NCBI RefSeq assembly: GCF_030406325.1
Contig: NZ_JAUEQY010000013.1
Span: 124,001-188,000 of the forward strand
Direction: 5' to 3'
Source: Actinomadura sp. DC4
Lineage (GTDB): Bacteria; Actinomycetota; Actinomycetes; Streptosporangiales; Streptosporangiaceae
Length of the DNA stretch: 64,000 bases
Shown: in pieces, positions 34,743 through 43,554 of the stretch
Layout of the letters: every line of letters begins with the position of its first letter
How positions within the stretch are numbered: the stretch's first letter is position 1
Notes under the pieces: generated by a model
Told to the model about the DNA's origin: nothing
What the model saw: only the letters and a program-made list of their open reading frames with translations
The model's database searches: none
Translations under genes and position numbers: made by a program

Positions 34743-35654
34743 GTGACACCCACACGCCCCTCGTCCCCCCACATCCTGGTGGTCAACGGCACCAAGGTCC
34801 GGCGTCCGATCTTCGTGCTCGGCGCGCCCCACTCGGGCATGGACCTCGTGGCACGTGCCATCAGGCAGTCGACCGCGTTCCACGTGACGATGGGACGCCC
34901 CAATGTGGTGCGCACCGTCTACGCCTTCGCCCGGCGCCCGTCGATCGCCACCGAGCGCGGGGCCGGCGCCGCGCGCGTGATGCGCGACGCGTACGCCCAG
35001 AGCTGGCAGGTCACCCCCGACGGCTGCGGCGAGTGTCCCGGGCAGTGCCGCGAGCTGGGCCGGATGGGGCCCGAGGGCACCTGCGCCGACCCGCGCGGCA
35101 TCCAGCGGTTCGCCGACGCCACGCCCGACCTGATCTACAGCACCGACGTCATCCTGGACGCCTTCCCGGACGCGCAGTTCATCCAGGTGATCCGCGACGG
35201 CCGGGACGCCGTCGCGGGGATGCTCACCGACGAACGCTGCCTCGCCTGGTTCCGGCCCGGTTTCGCCAACCTGGACGAGGTGTTCCCCAACCCCTTCTTC
35301 GGCGTCGAGGACGAGACCGAACGCCTGCGCTGGCCGCGGGCGGGCGTCGCGGTCAAGTGCGCGCTGCGCTGGCGCGGCTCGATCCGGCTGAGCGCGCGGC
35401 TGCGCGCGCAGACGCCGGAGGAGCAGCTGCTCACCATCCGCTACGAGGATCTGGTCACTCGTACGCGCGAAATTTTGGGCGACATTTCAGATTATGTGGG
35501 GCAGCGGATCGCTAAGAGCTCTCTCCATGGCATGAGCGACGACGACATCGGCATGTGGCAGGAGCACCTCACGCCCAAGCAGGTCACCCAGGTCGAGAAG
35601 ATCGCCGGCGCCGAGCTGCGCCGGCTCGGCTACCGGCCGAGCGGGCGCGAGTAG
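34743..35654 (+). CDS. Sulfotransferase-family protein with a cysteine-rich insert
   Basis: This GTG-started protein has 303 residues. RPIFVLGAPHSGMDLVARAI near residues 20-40 is the 5' phosphosulfate loop and FIQVIRDGRDAVAGML near 142-157 the 3' phosphate binding segment of PAPS sulfotransferases. The C-terminal ERL...TIRYEDLV is also typical. Between them, residues 86-105 (GCGECPGQCRELGRMGPEGTC) hold four cysteines in about 20 residues, unusual for the family and possibly a metal site. It transfers sulfate to an unknown acceptor. Some members act on glycans or lipids. Confidence 0.85.
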   Translation: MTPTRPSSPHILVVNGTKVRRPIFVLGAPHSGMDLVARAIRQSTAFHVTMGRPNVVRTVYAFARRPSIATERGAGAARVMRDAYAQSWQVTPDGCGECPGQCRELGRMGPEGTCADPRGIQRFADATPDLIYSTDVILDAFPDAQFIQVIRDGRDAVAGMLTDERCLAWFRPGFANLDEVFPNPFFGVEDETERLRWPRAGVAVKCALRWRGSIRLSARLRAQTPEEQLLTIRYEDLVTRTREILGDISDYVGQRIAKSSLHGMSDDDIGMWQEHLTPKQVTQVEKIAGAELRRLGYRPSGRE

Positions 35655-35761
35655 CCGGAGACCGGTCGCTCGGCGTAGTTCCAGCCGATGACCAGCCCGG
35701 CCGCGCCACACCCCACGAGGAGAGCGGCGAACCGCCGCCCTCCACGCCATGTCCTGTTCAT
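35630..35761 (-). CDS. Possible 43-residue lipoprotein or membrane peptide
   Basis: A short frame with GGAG 6 nt before its ATG. The product begins MNRTWRGGRRF, then has a hydrophobic segment containing LVGC, a lipobox-like motif, and ends in a short hydrophilic tail. Its stop overlaps the convergent sulfotransferase gene by 25 nt. It follows a lipoprotein gene on the same strand by 124 bp. No known family. The frame could still be fortuitous. Confidence 0.4.
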   Translation of the reverse strand: MNRTWRGGRRFAALLVGCGAAGLVIGWNYAERPVSGYSRPLGR

Positions 35762-35885
35762 CACGTGCTCCGCTGTTGAGAGATCGCTGTCGCCCCCAGA
35801 GTCGGCCGGGAGTACGACATCGACGTGGATTCGAGGATGCGTCCGCGTAAAGTCCGCCGGGCGGACGCACATCACCCGGCGCGGC

Positions 35886-36308
35886 CTACTTCGCCCGCCA
35901 GCGCGGCCGGCTGTCACCGGCCTTCTTGGTGCAGGTCAGCTTCGCTCCCGTCGGCGACTTGGCGGTCGACCCGGCCGGCGAACAGTATTGCCCGGCGCGC
36001 GCGCCGCCGCGTGACGGCGCCTGGGAGTACCACCGGGCCCGCTTGTCCCCGGGCCGTTTGAGACAGCGCGCCCAGGCTCCGCCGGTCGTCTTGCCGACCG
36101 TGCCGGTGAGCTTGCAGAAGCCTCCGACCTTCACGTTACCCGCGACGGTCGCGGTGGCGGACGGCGCAGGGGCCGCAGCGGGGCTGCGGTGCCGGGCCTT
36201 GGCCGAGGCGCTCTCCGCCACGGTCGCGGCCTTCTTGGTCCCCCCGCAGCCGGTGAGCGCAACGGCGACGCCCAGGGCGACACCCGTCAGGACGAGCGGA
36301 CGGTTCAT
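35886..36308 (-). CDS. Small secreted lipoprotein with two cysteine-pair repeats
   Basis: A 140-residue lipoprotein. The signal peptide ends in the lipobox LTGC (residues 18-21). An Ala/Pro-rich linker follows. The rest holds two similar blocks, each with C-x-LT-like strands: FCKLTGTVGKTTGGAWARCL and YCSPAGSTAKSPTGAKLTC. This suggests a small duplicated extracellular domain with disulfides. GGGGGAG precedes the ATG. Function unknown. It probably belongs to one transcript with the upstream secreted protein gene (41 bp away). Confidence 0.75.
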   Translation of the reverse strand: MNRPLVLTGVALGVAVALTGCGGTKKAATVAESASAKARHRSPAAAPAPSATATVAGNVKVGGFCKLTGTVGKTTGGAWARCLKRPGDKRARWYSQAPSRGGARAGQYCSPAGSTAKSPTGAKLTCTKKAGDSRPRWRAK

Positions 36309-36349
36309 ATGCTCCCCCGATCGATCTGGCTCCCGCTCCACGCCCCCGG

Positions 36350-36832
36350 TCAGGGGATGAAGTAGTGCTGCATGCGGACGATCCGGCCCTGACCGTCGAA
36401 CCACAGCTCGAACATGTGCGAGCGGTCCAGCACCGGACGGCTCCGCTGGTGCAGCTTCAGCAGGTCGTCGTTGAGCTGCTGCGAGGTCAGCGTGGTCCCG
36501 CGTACGTCGTCGGTGACGCCGTTCTGGACGATCGGCGCCGACGCGCGGATCACCGCGCCCGGCGCGAGCGTCATTGGCGCGTAGCGCCCGACGGCGGCGG
36601 CGTGCACGGTCTCCGGGCCGGCGGGCTGGACCTTACGGGCCGGCGCGAACAGCACGCGCCCCGGGCTCGTCCCCGCCTCGACCAGGCCGAAGACCCGCGA
36701 CCGGCCCGCGTAGGCCGAACCCGGGTCCGGGTCGGCGCCGGCCCGTACCTCCGTGCCGGCCAGACCGCCCGCGAGGGCGAGTGACACGGCGGCCATCACC
36801 CAATGAGTACGGGCGATATACGCACTGCTCAC
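36350..36832 (-). CDS. Secreted protein of unknown function
   Basis: A 160-residue protein with an N-terminal signal-like segment (about residues 10-30, ending near VRAGAD). The mature part is mixed alpha/beta with no cysteine. The end RSHMFELWFDGQGRIVRMQH resembles a beta-hairpin found in SnoaL- or NTF2-like domains, but this is weak. GTG 36832 is the longest start; ATG 36796 would give a cleaner signal peptide. It lies 47 bp downstream of an ABC exporter gene and 41 bp upstream of a lipoprotein gene, all on the minus strand. Confidence 0.65.
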   Translation of the reverse strand: MSSAYIARTHWVMAAVSLALAGGLAGTEVRAGADPDPGSAYAGRSRVFGLVEAGTSPGRVLFAPARKVQPAGPETVHAAAVGRYAPMTLAPGAVIRASAPIVQNGVTDDVRGTTLTSQQLNDDLLKLHQRSRPVLDRSHMFELWFDGQGRIVRMQHYFIP

Positions 36833-36879
36833 AAGCTGGGTCTACCCGTGCCCCCTCGGCCTCACTCCTCCCGCGTCCC

Positions 36880-38781
36880 TCACGCCTGAGGGACCGGCTC
36901 GGCCTGGCGCGCCTGACCCGCGAACTGGGTCCGGTACAGCTCGGCGTACAGCCCGCCGCCGTCGAGGAGTTCCTCGTGCCGCCCGCGCTCGACCACGCGC
37001 CCGCCGTCGATCACCAGGATCTGGTCGGCCTCGCGGATCGTGGACAGCCGGTGCGCGATGACGATCGAGGTACGGCCCGCGAGCGCGGTCTTCAGCGCCC
37101 GCTGCACCGCCGCCTCCGACTCTGAGTCCAGGTGCGCGGTCGCCTCGTCGAGGACGACTACCGAGGGGGCCTTCAGCAGCAGCCGGGCGAGCGCCAGGCG
37201 CTGCTTCTCCCCGCCGGACAGCCGGTAGCCGCGGTCGCCGACGACGGTGTCGAGCCCGTCGGGCATGTCGTCGACCAGCTCCCAGATCTGGGCGGCCCGC
37301 AGGGCGTCGGCGAGCTCCTCGTCGGTGGCGTCCGGGCGGGCGTAGACGAGGTTCGCGCGGATAGTGTCGTGGAACAGGTGCGCGTCCTGGGTCACCACGC
37401 CGACGGCCCCGCGCAGCGACTCCAGCGTGGCGTCGCGTACGTCCTGCCCGGCGACGCGCACCGCGCCGTCGGACACGTCGTAGAGGCGGGACACGAGCTG
37501 GGTGATGGTCGTCTTCCCGGCGCCGGAGGGCCCGACCAGCGCGGTCAGGCCGCCGGGTTCGGCCCGGAAGTCGACCCCGTGCAGCACTTCGCGGCTCGGC
37601 GCCGTGTCGGTGCGCGCGATCGACTCCAGCGAGGCCAGGGAGACCTCGGAGGCGGCCGGGTAGCTGAAGGTCACGTTGTCGAACTCGACCGCGGGCGCGT
37701 CGGCCACGGCGGGCAGCGGCGTGGCGTCGGGCTTCTCGGCGACCATGGGCGGCAGGTCGAGCACCTCGAAGACGCGGTCGAAGCTGACCAGCGCGGTCAT
37801 CACGTCGACGTGGACGTTCGACAGCGCGGTGAGCGGCCCGTACATGCGGGTGAGCAGGGTGGCCAGCGCCACGAGCGTGCCGAGCTGGAAGCTGCCGTCC
37901 ACCACGAGCGAGCCGCCGACGCCGTAGACCATCGCGGTGGCGAGCGCGGCGACGAGTGTCAGGGAGGTGAAGAACACCCGGCCGTACATGCCGGAGATGA
38001 CGCCGATGTCGCGGACCCGGGCGGCCCGGGCGGAGAACATCGCCGACTCGTCGGCGGGGCGGCCGTACAGCTTGGCGAGCATCGCGCCGGCGACGTTGAA
38101 GCGCTCGGTCATCAGCGAGCCCATCTCCGCGTCCAGCACCATCTGCTCGCGGCTGATCTTCTGCAGCCTCTTCCCGACCCACTTGGCCGGGAAGATGAAG
38201 ATCGGCAGCAGGACCAGCGCGATGAGCGTGACCTGCCAGGAGAGCACGAACATCGTGATCAGGACGAGGATCAGGCTGATCACGTTCGACACGACCGAGG
38301 ACAGGGTCGTGGTGATCGCGCGCTGCGCGCCGATGACGTCGCTGTTGAGGCGGCTGACCAGCGACCCGGTCTGGGCGCGCATGAAGAACGCGACGGGCAT
38401 GCGCTGGACGTGGTCGAACACCTGGGTGCGCAGGTCATAGATCAGCCCCTCGCCGATGCGCGCGGAGTACCAGCGCTGGGCCAGGCCGAGCACCGCCTCG
38501 AAGAGCGCCAGCACGCCGACGGTGATGGCGAGCGCCATCACGACGCCGGTGCGATGCGCGACGATGCCGCGGTCGATGATCGCCTTGAGCAGCAGTGGGT
38601 TGGCCACGACGATGACCGCGCCGATCGCGTTCAGCACGAGGAACAGGACGAGCTCGCGGACGTACGGCGTCGCGTAACCGGCGATGCGGCGTACGGTTCC
38701 GGCCTTCAGGCGCTCTCTGACCACCGAGTTGTCGCGGCGGAACGACATCATCACCATCCAGCCGTTATCCGGCATTCCCAC
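36880..38781 (-). CDS. ABC-type exporter, fused permease and ATPase
   Basis: A 633-residue half-transporter. Six membrane segments occupy about residues 30-340. The ATPase has Walker A LVGPSGAGKTTI near 415, the ABC signature LSGGEKQRL near 525, Walker B VVVLDEATAHLD and the switch His in VIAHRLSTI. It probably works as a homodimer, since no partner half-transporter adjoins. The substrate could be a lipid, peptide or drug. The GTG start is preceded by GGGAGG at 7 nt. An 18-bp palindrome lies 28 bp upstream and may be its operator. Confidence 0.92.
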   Translation of the reverse strand: MGMPDNGWMVMMSFRRDNSVVRERLKAGTVRRIAGYATPYVRELVLFLVLNAIGAVIVVANPLLLKAIIDRGIVAHRTGVVMALAITVGVLALFEAVLGLAQRWYSARIGEGLIYDLRTQVFDHVQRMPVAFFMRAQTGSLVSRLNSDVIGAQRAITTTLSSVVSNVISLILVLITMFVLSWQVTLIALVLLPIFIFPAKWVGKRLQKISREQMVLDAEMGSLMTERFNVAGAMLAKLYGRPADESAMFSARAARVRDIGVISGMYGRVFFTSLTLVAALATAMVYGVGGSLVVDGSFQLGTLVALATLLTRMYGPLTALSNVHVDVMTALVSFDRVFEVLDLPPMVAEKPDATPLPAVADAPAVEFDNVTFSYPAASEVSLASLESIARTDTAPSREVLHGVDFRAEPGGLTALVGPSGAGKTTITQLVSRLYDVSDGAVRVAGQDVRDATLESLRGAVGVVTQDAHLFHDTIRANLVYARPDATDEELADALRAAQIWELVDDMPDGLDTVVGDRGYRLSGGEKQRLALARLLLKAPSVVVLDEATAHLDSESEAAVQRALKTALAGRTSIVIAHRLSTIREADQILVIDGGRVVERGRHEELLDGGGLYAELYRTQFAGQARQAEPVPQA

Positions 38782-38808
38782 GGTGATTCCTCCCGGAGGT
38801 TAAGACGT

Positions 38809-38826
38809 AATCATGTAAGCATGATT
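38809..38826. promoter_or_regulatory. Palindrome upstream of the ABC exporter gene
   Basis: AATCATG-TAAG-CATGATT is a perfect 7-4-7 inverted repeat within an AT-rich stretch, flanked by TTAAG on the left and TTAAC on the right that partly extend the symmetry. It lies just upstream of the exporter start and looks like an operator of an unlinked regulator, as no regulator gene is adjacent. Confidence 0.6.
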
Positions 38827-39006
38827 CTTAACGTAGTGCGCAGGCGGCTGATTCCCGCCCACGGCACCAGCCTGCGCCACGTTAGCGGGCGCCGCATCGG
38901 CTGCCGTACCGAGAAAAAGTCGGACCTATGACCTAGGGCGGAAGGGGGTGAGGGAACGCCGCCCTGAGGCCCGCGCTGGCACCCCGGGGCGGTGCGACCG
39001 GCCGGA

Positions 39007-39225
39007 TCAGCGCTTCTTCTTGCGGAGCGCGTCGGGCTTGTGCACGGCCGTACGGCCGGACTTGTCGCTGCGGACCTCGTACTGCGGGTCGTCCGGCGAG
39101 GCGTTCACCGTACGGCCGGCGGCCTCGGTGTGGTCGGTGATCTCTCGCTCGACCTCGCCGTGGGTCTCGTTTCCGTGACTGCTCCAGGAGACCTCGTCTC
39201 CCTTGCGGAGCTTCTTCTTCGCCAT
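39007..39225 (-). CDS. DUF2945 small protein (hypervirulence-associated TUDOR-like)
   Basis: A 72-residue basic protein. KLRKGDEVSWSSHGNETHGE is the start of the DUF2945/Hva1 TUDOR fold, with YEVRSDKSGRTAVHKPDAL as its closing strands. This small beta-barrel is common in actinobacteria and proteobacteria. Its role is unknown. The ribosome binding site AAAGGGGGG is strong. It is 62 bp downstream of the enoyl-CoA hydratase gene. Confidence 0.88.
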   Translation of the reverse strand: MAKKKLRKGDEVSWSSHGNETHGEVEREITDHTEAAGRTVNASPDDPQYEVRSDKSGRTAVHKPDALRKKKR

Positions 39226-39287
39226 GTCCCCCCCTTTGGTCGGGCCTCTCCCCGCCCCTACCCAGGCGGTGGCCCGGCGCACCCGCC

Positions 39288-40064
39288 CTAGGAGGGCTCG
39301 GAGAGCTCCCTGAGCAGGACCACCTGCTCGCGGCGTTCGGCGGCGGCCTGTTGCTCCAGGGTGTTGCCGGGGGCCTCCCGCAGCAGGCGTTTCACGGCCA
39401 CCGCCGTCGACGGGCGTACGGCCAGGATCGCCGCCACGAGATCGTCGACCGCCTTGCCGAGTTCGGCGGCGGGCACCACGAGCTCGGCCAGGCCAAGGCG
39501 GGCGGCCTCCTCGGCATGGACCGTACGGGCGGTCAGGCACAGCTCCAGCGCGCGGGGCACGCCGACGATGTCGACGAGCGGCTTGGTGCCGCTGAGGTCC
39601 GGCACGATGCCGAGCGCCGGCTCCTTCATCGCGAACTTCACGTCGTCGGCGGCGACGCGCAGGTCACAGGCGAGGGCGAGCTGGAAACCGCCGCCGATGG
39701 CGTGACCCTGCACGGCGGCGATCGAGACGATCTCGGGGCGGCGCAGCCAGAGGTAGCCGGCCTGCAGGCCGTGGATGAAATCCTCGTCGCGCGGGCCGAG
39801 GGCGTCCTCCCCAGGGACGCCCTCCGCGGTGAACAGCCGCAGGTCGATGCCTGCCGAGAACGCCGGGCCCTCGCCCCGGACGACGACCACCCTGACGTCG
39901 CCGGGAAGCGTGTCTCCGATCCGGGCCAGTGTGCGCCACGTGCTGAACGTCAGCGCGTTGCGCCGCTCCGGGCGGGCCAGCGTGATCGTGGCCACGGGCC
40001 CGTCCACGGCGAGGCGCAGGCCTGCCTGCTCGAATTCGGCATCGGTGATAGAGCCGTCCGCCAT
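39288..40064 (-). CDS. Enoyl-CoA hydratase/isomerase family protein
   Basis: A 258-residue crotonase-fold protein. RPERRNALTFSTW, GEGPAFSAGIDLRLF (oxyanion hole) and AVQGHAIGGGFQLALACDLR near residues 115-135 are the family motifs. The first catalytic Glu of true hydratases appears replaced in this loop; the EPALGIVPDLSGTK segment holds a later acidic site. It should act in fatty-acid oxidation or a related isomerisation. No other beta-oxidation gene is adjacent. Confidence 0.92.
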   Translation of the reverse strand: MADGSITDAEFEQAGLRLAVDGPVATITLARPERRNALTFSTWRTLARIGDTLPGDVRVVVVRGEGPAFSAGIDLRLFTAEGVPGEDALGPRDEDFIHGLQAGYLWLRRPEIVSIAAVQGHAIGGGFQLALACDLRVAADDVKFAMKEPALGIVPDLSGTKPLVDIVGVPRALELCLTARTVHAEEAARLGLAELVVPAAELGKAVDDLVAAILAVRPSTAVAVKRLLREAPGNTLEQQAAAERREQVVLLRELSEPS

Positions 40065-40222
40065 GACCGTCCTCCCAAGACCGCGTCGGCGGCATGGTTC
40101 CCGCCGCCGTGCCCGACCTTACCGGGTCGGGCACGACGAGCGTCAGACGGTACGGCGCACGGAGCAGAGGGGAGCAGGCGTCAGAGGCAGCTGTGAAGCC
40201 ACAAGGGCCACACGACGGCTTC

Positions 40223-40435
40223 TCAGGACTTCTTTCCGCGAGTCGCTCCGCCTCGTCCGCGCAGGTTCACGCCGGACTCGGTGAGGATGCGGTGGATGAA
40301 GCCGTACGACCGACCGGTGGCGGCAGCCAGGGCGCGGATGCTCTCACCGGAGTCGTAGCGTTTCTTCAACTGCTCCGCCAACTTGTCTCGCTCGGCACCG
40401 GTCACGCGGGTGCCCTTCTTTAGGGTCTCGGCCAC
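40223..40435 (-). CDS. Small helix-turn-helix protein conserved in actinobacteria
   Basis: A 70-residue basic protein from GTG 40435. The central region SIRALAAATGRSYGFIHRIL (about 34-53) is a clear helix-turn-helix of the resolvase/MerR-like kind, followed by NLRGRGGATRGK. GTG 40435 was chosen because GGGAGG lies 5 nt upstream; an upstream ATG would add 16 non-matching residues. I recall the same short HTH protein throughout Streptomyces relatives. DNA binding is inferred; targets unknown. Confidence 0.82.
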   Translation of the reverse strand: MAETLKKGTRVTGAERDKLAEQLKKRYDSGESIRALAAATGRSYGFIHRILTESGVNLRGRGGATRGKKS

Positions 40436-40561
40436 GAGTACCTCCCGTAGTGATGTGGTGACCGCTGCGTTATCCCCCGCCATGATCAGACATTCGAGCG
40501 CGATCGGCTACCCACTACGCCAGAAAAGATCTGCTTCCTTGCCCAGAGCTTGCGTCGCAGG

Positions 40562-42160
40562 TCAGGCAAGTGCCACGAGATCGGAAAATTCGTCACTCCA
40601 AATGTCTTCCACACCATCGGGAAGCAAGATCACTCTTTCCGGTTGAAGCGCCTCGACCGCACCTTCATCGTGCGTCACAAGAACGATCGCTCCGGCATAG
40701 GTTCGGAGGGCCGCCAGGATCTCGTCGCGGCTCGCCGGATCGAGGTTGTTGGTGGGCTCGTCGAGCAACAGGACGTTGGCGCTGGAGACCACCAGCGTCG
40801 CGAGCGCGAGCCGGGTCTTCTCCCCGCCGGAGAGCACGCCTGCGGGCTTTTCGACGTCGTCGCCGGAGAACAGGAACGACCCGAGGATCTTGCGCACCTC
40901 GACCTCGGGCAGGTCCGGGGCGGCCGACCGCATGTTCTCCAGGACCGAGCGTCCGACGTCGAGCGTCTCGTGCTCCTGGGCGTAGTAACCGAGGCGCAGA
41001 CCGTGCCCGTCGACGCGCTCGCCGGTGTCGGCCTTCTCGACGCCCGCGAGCAGGCGCAGAAGCGTCGTTTTGCCCGCGCCGTTCAGGCCAAGGATGACCA
41101 CGCGGCTGCCCCGGTCGACCGCCAGATCGACATCCGTGAAGACTTCCAACGAACCGTACGATTTCGACAAAGCTCGCGCCATGAGCGGCGTTTTGCCACA
41201 GGGAGCTGGTGCGGGAAAGCGAATCCTGGCGACTTTGTCGGCCTGCCGCTCGTCTTCCACGCCCGAGAGCAGACGCTGCGCCCGGCGCTCCATCTGCTGG
41301 GCGGCCTTGGCCTTGGTGGCCTTGGCGCGCATCTTGTCGGCCTGGGTCTGCAGGGTGCTCGCCTGGCGCTCGGCGTTGGCCCGCTCGCGCTTGCGGCGGC
41401 GCTCGTCGGTCTCGCGCTGGCCGAGGTACTTCTTCCAGCCCACGTTGTACAGGTCGATCACACAACGGTTGGCGTCGAGGTGGAAGACCTTGTTCACCAC
41501 GACCTCGAGCAGGCCCACGTCGTGGCTGATCACGATCAGGCCGCCCTGGTGGGTCTTCAGGAAGTCGCGCAGCCAGGTGATCGAGTCGGCGTCCAGGTGG
41601 TTGGTGGGCTCGTCGAGCAGCAGCGTGTCGGCGCCGGAGAACAGGATGCGGGCGAGCTCGACGCGGCGGCGCTGGCCGCCGGACAGCGTGCGCAGCGGCT
41701 GCCCGAGCACGCGGTCGGGCAGGTTGAGGCTGGAGGCGATCGAGGCGGCCTCGGCGTCTGCCGCGTAGCCGCCGAGGACGTGCAGGCGGTCCTCCAGGCG
41801 GCCGTAGCGGCGTACGGCCTTGTCGCGCTCGGCGCCCTTCTTGGTCGCCATGGCCTCCTCGGCCTCACGCATCCCGCTCATCACCTCGTCGAGGCCGCGC
41901 GCGGACAGGATGCGGTCGCGGGCGAGGATCTCCGGGTCGCCCGTACGCGGGTCCTGCGGCAGGTAGCCGACCGTGCCGGACCGGGTGACCTCACCGGCCG
42001 CGGGCATGCCCTCGCCCGCGAGGACGCGGGTGAGAGTGGTCTTGCCGGCGCCGTTGCGGCCGACGAGGCCGACCCGGTCACCGGGGTTGACGCGGAAGGA
42101 CGCACCGTCGAGGAGCAGGCGGGAGCCGGCTCGGAGTTCGATGCCTCTGGCAGTGATCAC
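40562..42160 (-). CDS. ABC-F family ATP-binding protein
   Basis: A 532-residue protein with two ATPase cassettes and no membrane segments. Walker A motifs are LVGRNGAGKTTLT near residue 33 and ILGLNGAGKTTLLRLLAG near 350. Signature motifs LSGGQRRRVELARIL and LSGGEKTRLALATLV precede Walker B segments, each followed by LDEPTN. The linker (about 240-310) is rich in Arg/Lys and probably contacts the ribosomal E site. ABC-F proteins act in translation or antibiotic target protection; lacking clear long arms, a housekeeping role is more likely. GTG 42160 was chosen. Confidence 0.9.
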   Translation of the reverse strand: MITARGIELRAGSRLLLDGASFRVNPGDRVGLVGRNGAGKTTLTRVLAGEGMPAAGEVTRSGTVGYLPQDPRTGDPEILARDRILSARGLDEVMSGMREAEEAMATKKGAERDKAVRRYGRLEDRLHVLGGYAADAEAASIASSLNLPDRVLGQPLRTLSGGQRRRVELARILFSGADTLLLDEPTNHLDADSITWLRDFLKTHQGGLIVISHDVGLLEVVVNKVFHLDANRCVIDLYNVGWKKYLGQRETDERRRKRERANAERQASTLQTQADKMRAKATKAKAAQQMERRAQRLLSGVEDERQADKVARIRFPAPAPCGKTPLMARALSKSYGSLEVFTDVDLAVDRGSRVVILGLNGAGKTTLLRLLAGVEKADTGERVDGHGLRLGYYAQEHETLDVGRSVLENMRSAAPDLPEVEVRKILGSFLFSGDDVEKPAGVLSGGEKTRLALATLVVSSANVLLLDEPTNNLDPASRDEILAALRTYAGAIVLVTHDEGAVEALQPERVILLPDGVEDIWSDEFSDLVALA

Positions 42161-42432
42161 GTGAGAACGCTCCTGGGGGGCGGGCTGGGCGACTGCGGAC
42201 GTCGAAAAGGGCGCCGCCCTGGCCCTGTCGACGATTTCGTGGCCCTGGGCGCGCCCTCGGAGCGCCTGATCAGCTCGCAAGCATGCGACCAGTCTACGGG
42301 AAGCCCGTCCGTGATCACGACCGATGCCCGGGGCCCGCCCTGAGGCGGGCCGGGGTGACCGACAGTGGACAGCCGTCTCCTGGTCCGCGGTCCCGGGGCT
42401 TGCGTCGGCGGCTCTTGCGGGGGAATGCTCCG

Positions 42433-43239
42433 GTGGTGATCCGGGAGCACGTCCTGGCGGGATACGTCGACGACGCCGGCGGCCGTGAGGCGCTGGCGCT
42501 CGCGCGGACGATCGCGGAGGTGACCGGGGCGCGGCTGACCGTGGCCGCGGTCCACTCACCGGAGCGCGCCGCGTCGGTGGTCGAGGCGCAGGCCGCCCTC
42601 GACCACGCGGCCGACCTGCTCGCGGGGTTCCCGGCCGACCTCGTCGCCCACGAGAGCCGCAGCGCCAGCCGCGGCCTGTCGGTCCTGGCGAGCCGCTCCG
42701 GCGCCGACCTGATCGTGATCGGCTCGCCGGCCGGCGGCGCGCACGGCCGCGTCAACCTCGGCGGCACCGCGGACCACCTCCTGCACGCCGCGACACAGGC
42801 GGTGCTGCTGACGCCCGCCGGCTTCACCCCGTCCGGCGGCCCCCGGCGGTTCACCGTGGCCTACGTACGCCGTCCGCAGTGCGACGAGGCGGTGGTCTCC
42901 GCGGCCGGCACCGCGGCGCGCCTGGGCGTACCGCTCCGGCTGGCCACCCTGGCGGTCGACGGCGCGGACCCGGACCCGCTGCGCGACGACCTGGCCCTGG
43001 CGCTGCGGCTGGCCGGAGAGTCCACCGGCCTGGCCGCCGGCGAGGTCGAGGCCGCCATCGGCGAGGGCGATGACGTGGCCGCCGCCGTCGAGGACCTCGA
43101 CTGGGTGGAGGGCGACCTGCTGATCTGCGCGAGCAGTGAGGACGCGCCGGTCCACCGGGTGTTCCTCGGCGAGACGGCGTTCAAGGTGGTGCGCGCGGCG
43201 CCCTGCCCGGTCTCGGTCCTCCCCCGAGGGCGTACCTGA
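42433..43239 (+). CDS. Universal stress protein family protein, tandem domains
   Basis: This GTG-started protein has 268 residues. Two USP-like halves are visible. The first ends in GADLIVIGSPAGGAHGRVNL...HAATQAVLL, with a G-x2-G-x8-G-type nucleotide signature. The second ends in GDLLICASSEDAPVHRVFLG, then VVRAAPCPVSVLP. The second half appears less complete. It likely binds ATP or another nucleotide and acts in dormancy or stress. GTG 42433 or 42436 is the start; earlier codons are not protein-like. Divergent from the ABC-F gene. Confidence 0.8.
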   Translation: MVIREHVLAGYVDDAGGREALALARTIAEVTGARLTVAAVHSPERAASVVEAQAALDHAADLLAGFPADLVAHESRSASRGLSVLASRSGADLIVIGSPAGGAHGRVNLGGTADHLLHAATQAVLLTPAGFTPSGGPRRFTVAYVRRPQCDEAVVSAAGTAARLGVPLRLATLAVDGADPDPLRDDLALALRLAGESTGLAAGEVEAAIGEGDDVAAAVEDLDWVEGDLLICASSEDAPVHRVFLGETAFKVVRAAPCPVSVLPRGRT

Positions 43240-43285
43240 CGTGTAGGGGCGCGCATCCGGGGAACGCGGGTAGGAGGGGGATCGT

Positions 43286-43519
43286 ATGGAAGGCGACCGG
43301 AATCGTACGGCTCTGCGCCAGGAGCTCGAACGGGTGGAGTCCGACACCGAGGAGATGCGGGCGACCGCCCGGCAGCTCCGCCTGCAGGTGGGCGAACGCT
43401 GGATCGAGCCGACCGACGCGGCCGAGCTGATCACCGCGGCCGAGGAGCAGGAGGCGTTCGCCGAGGCGATGGAGGCCCGCGGCGAGGAGCTGAGGAAGGC
43501 GCTCGGCGAACCGGACTGA
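43286..43519 (+). CDS. Small acidic helical protein of unknown function
   Basis: A 77-residue protein, highly charged and almost entirely predicted helix, with heptad-like LEEVE and EEQEAFAEAMEARGEELRK stretches that suggest a coiled coil or helical hairpin. A strong ribosome binding site (GGAGGGGG) precedes the ATG. Located 46 bp after the USP gene on the same strand, so probably co-transcribed. No known family. Confidence 0.7.
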   Translation: MEGDRNRTALRQELERVESDTEEMRATARQLRLQVGERWIEPTDAAELITAAEEQEAFAEAMEARGEELRKALGEPD

Positions 43520-43554
43520 CCCGTTTCCGTCGGACCCGCGTGGTAGGACGAGAC

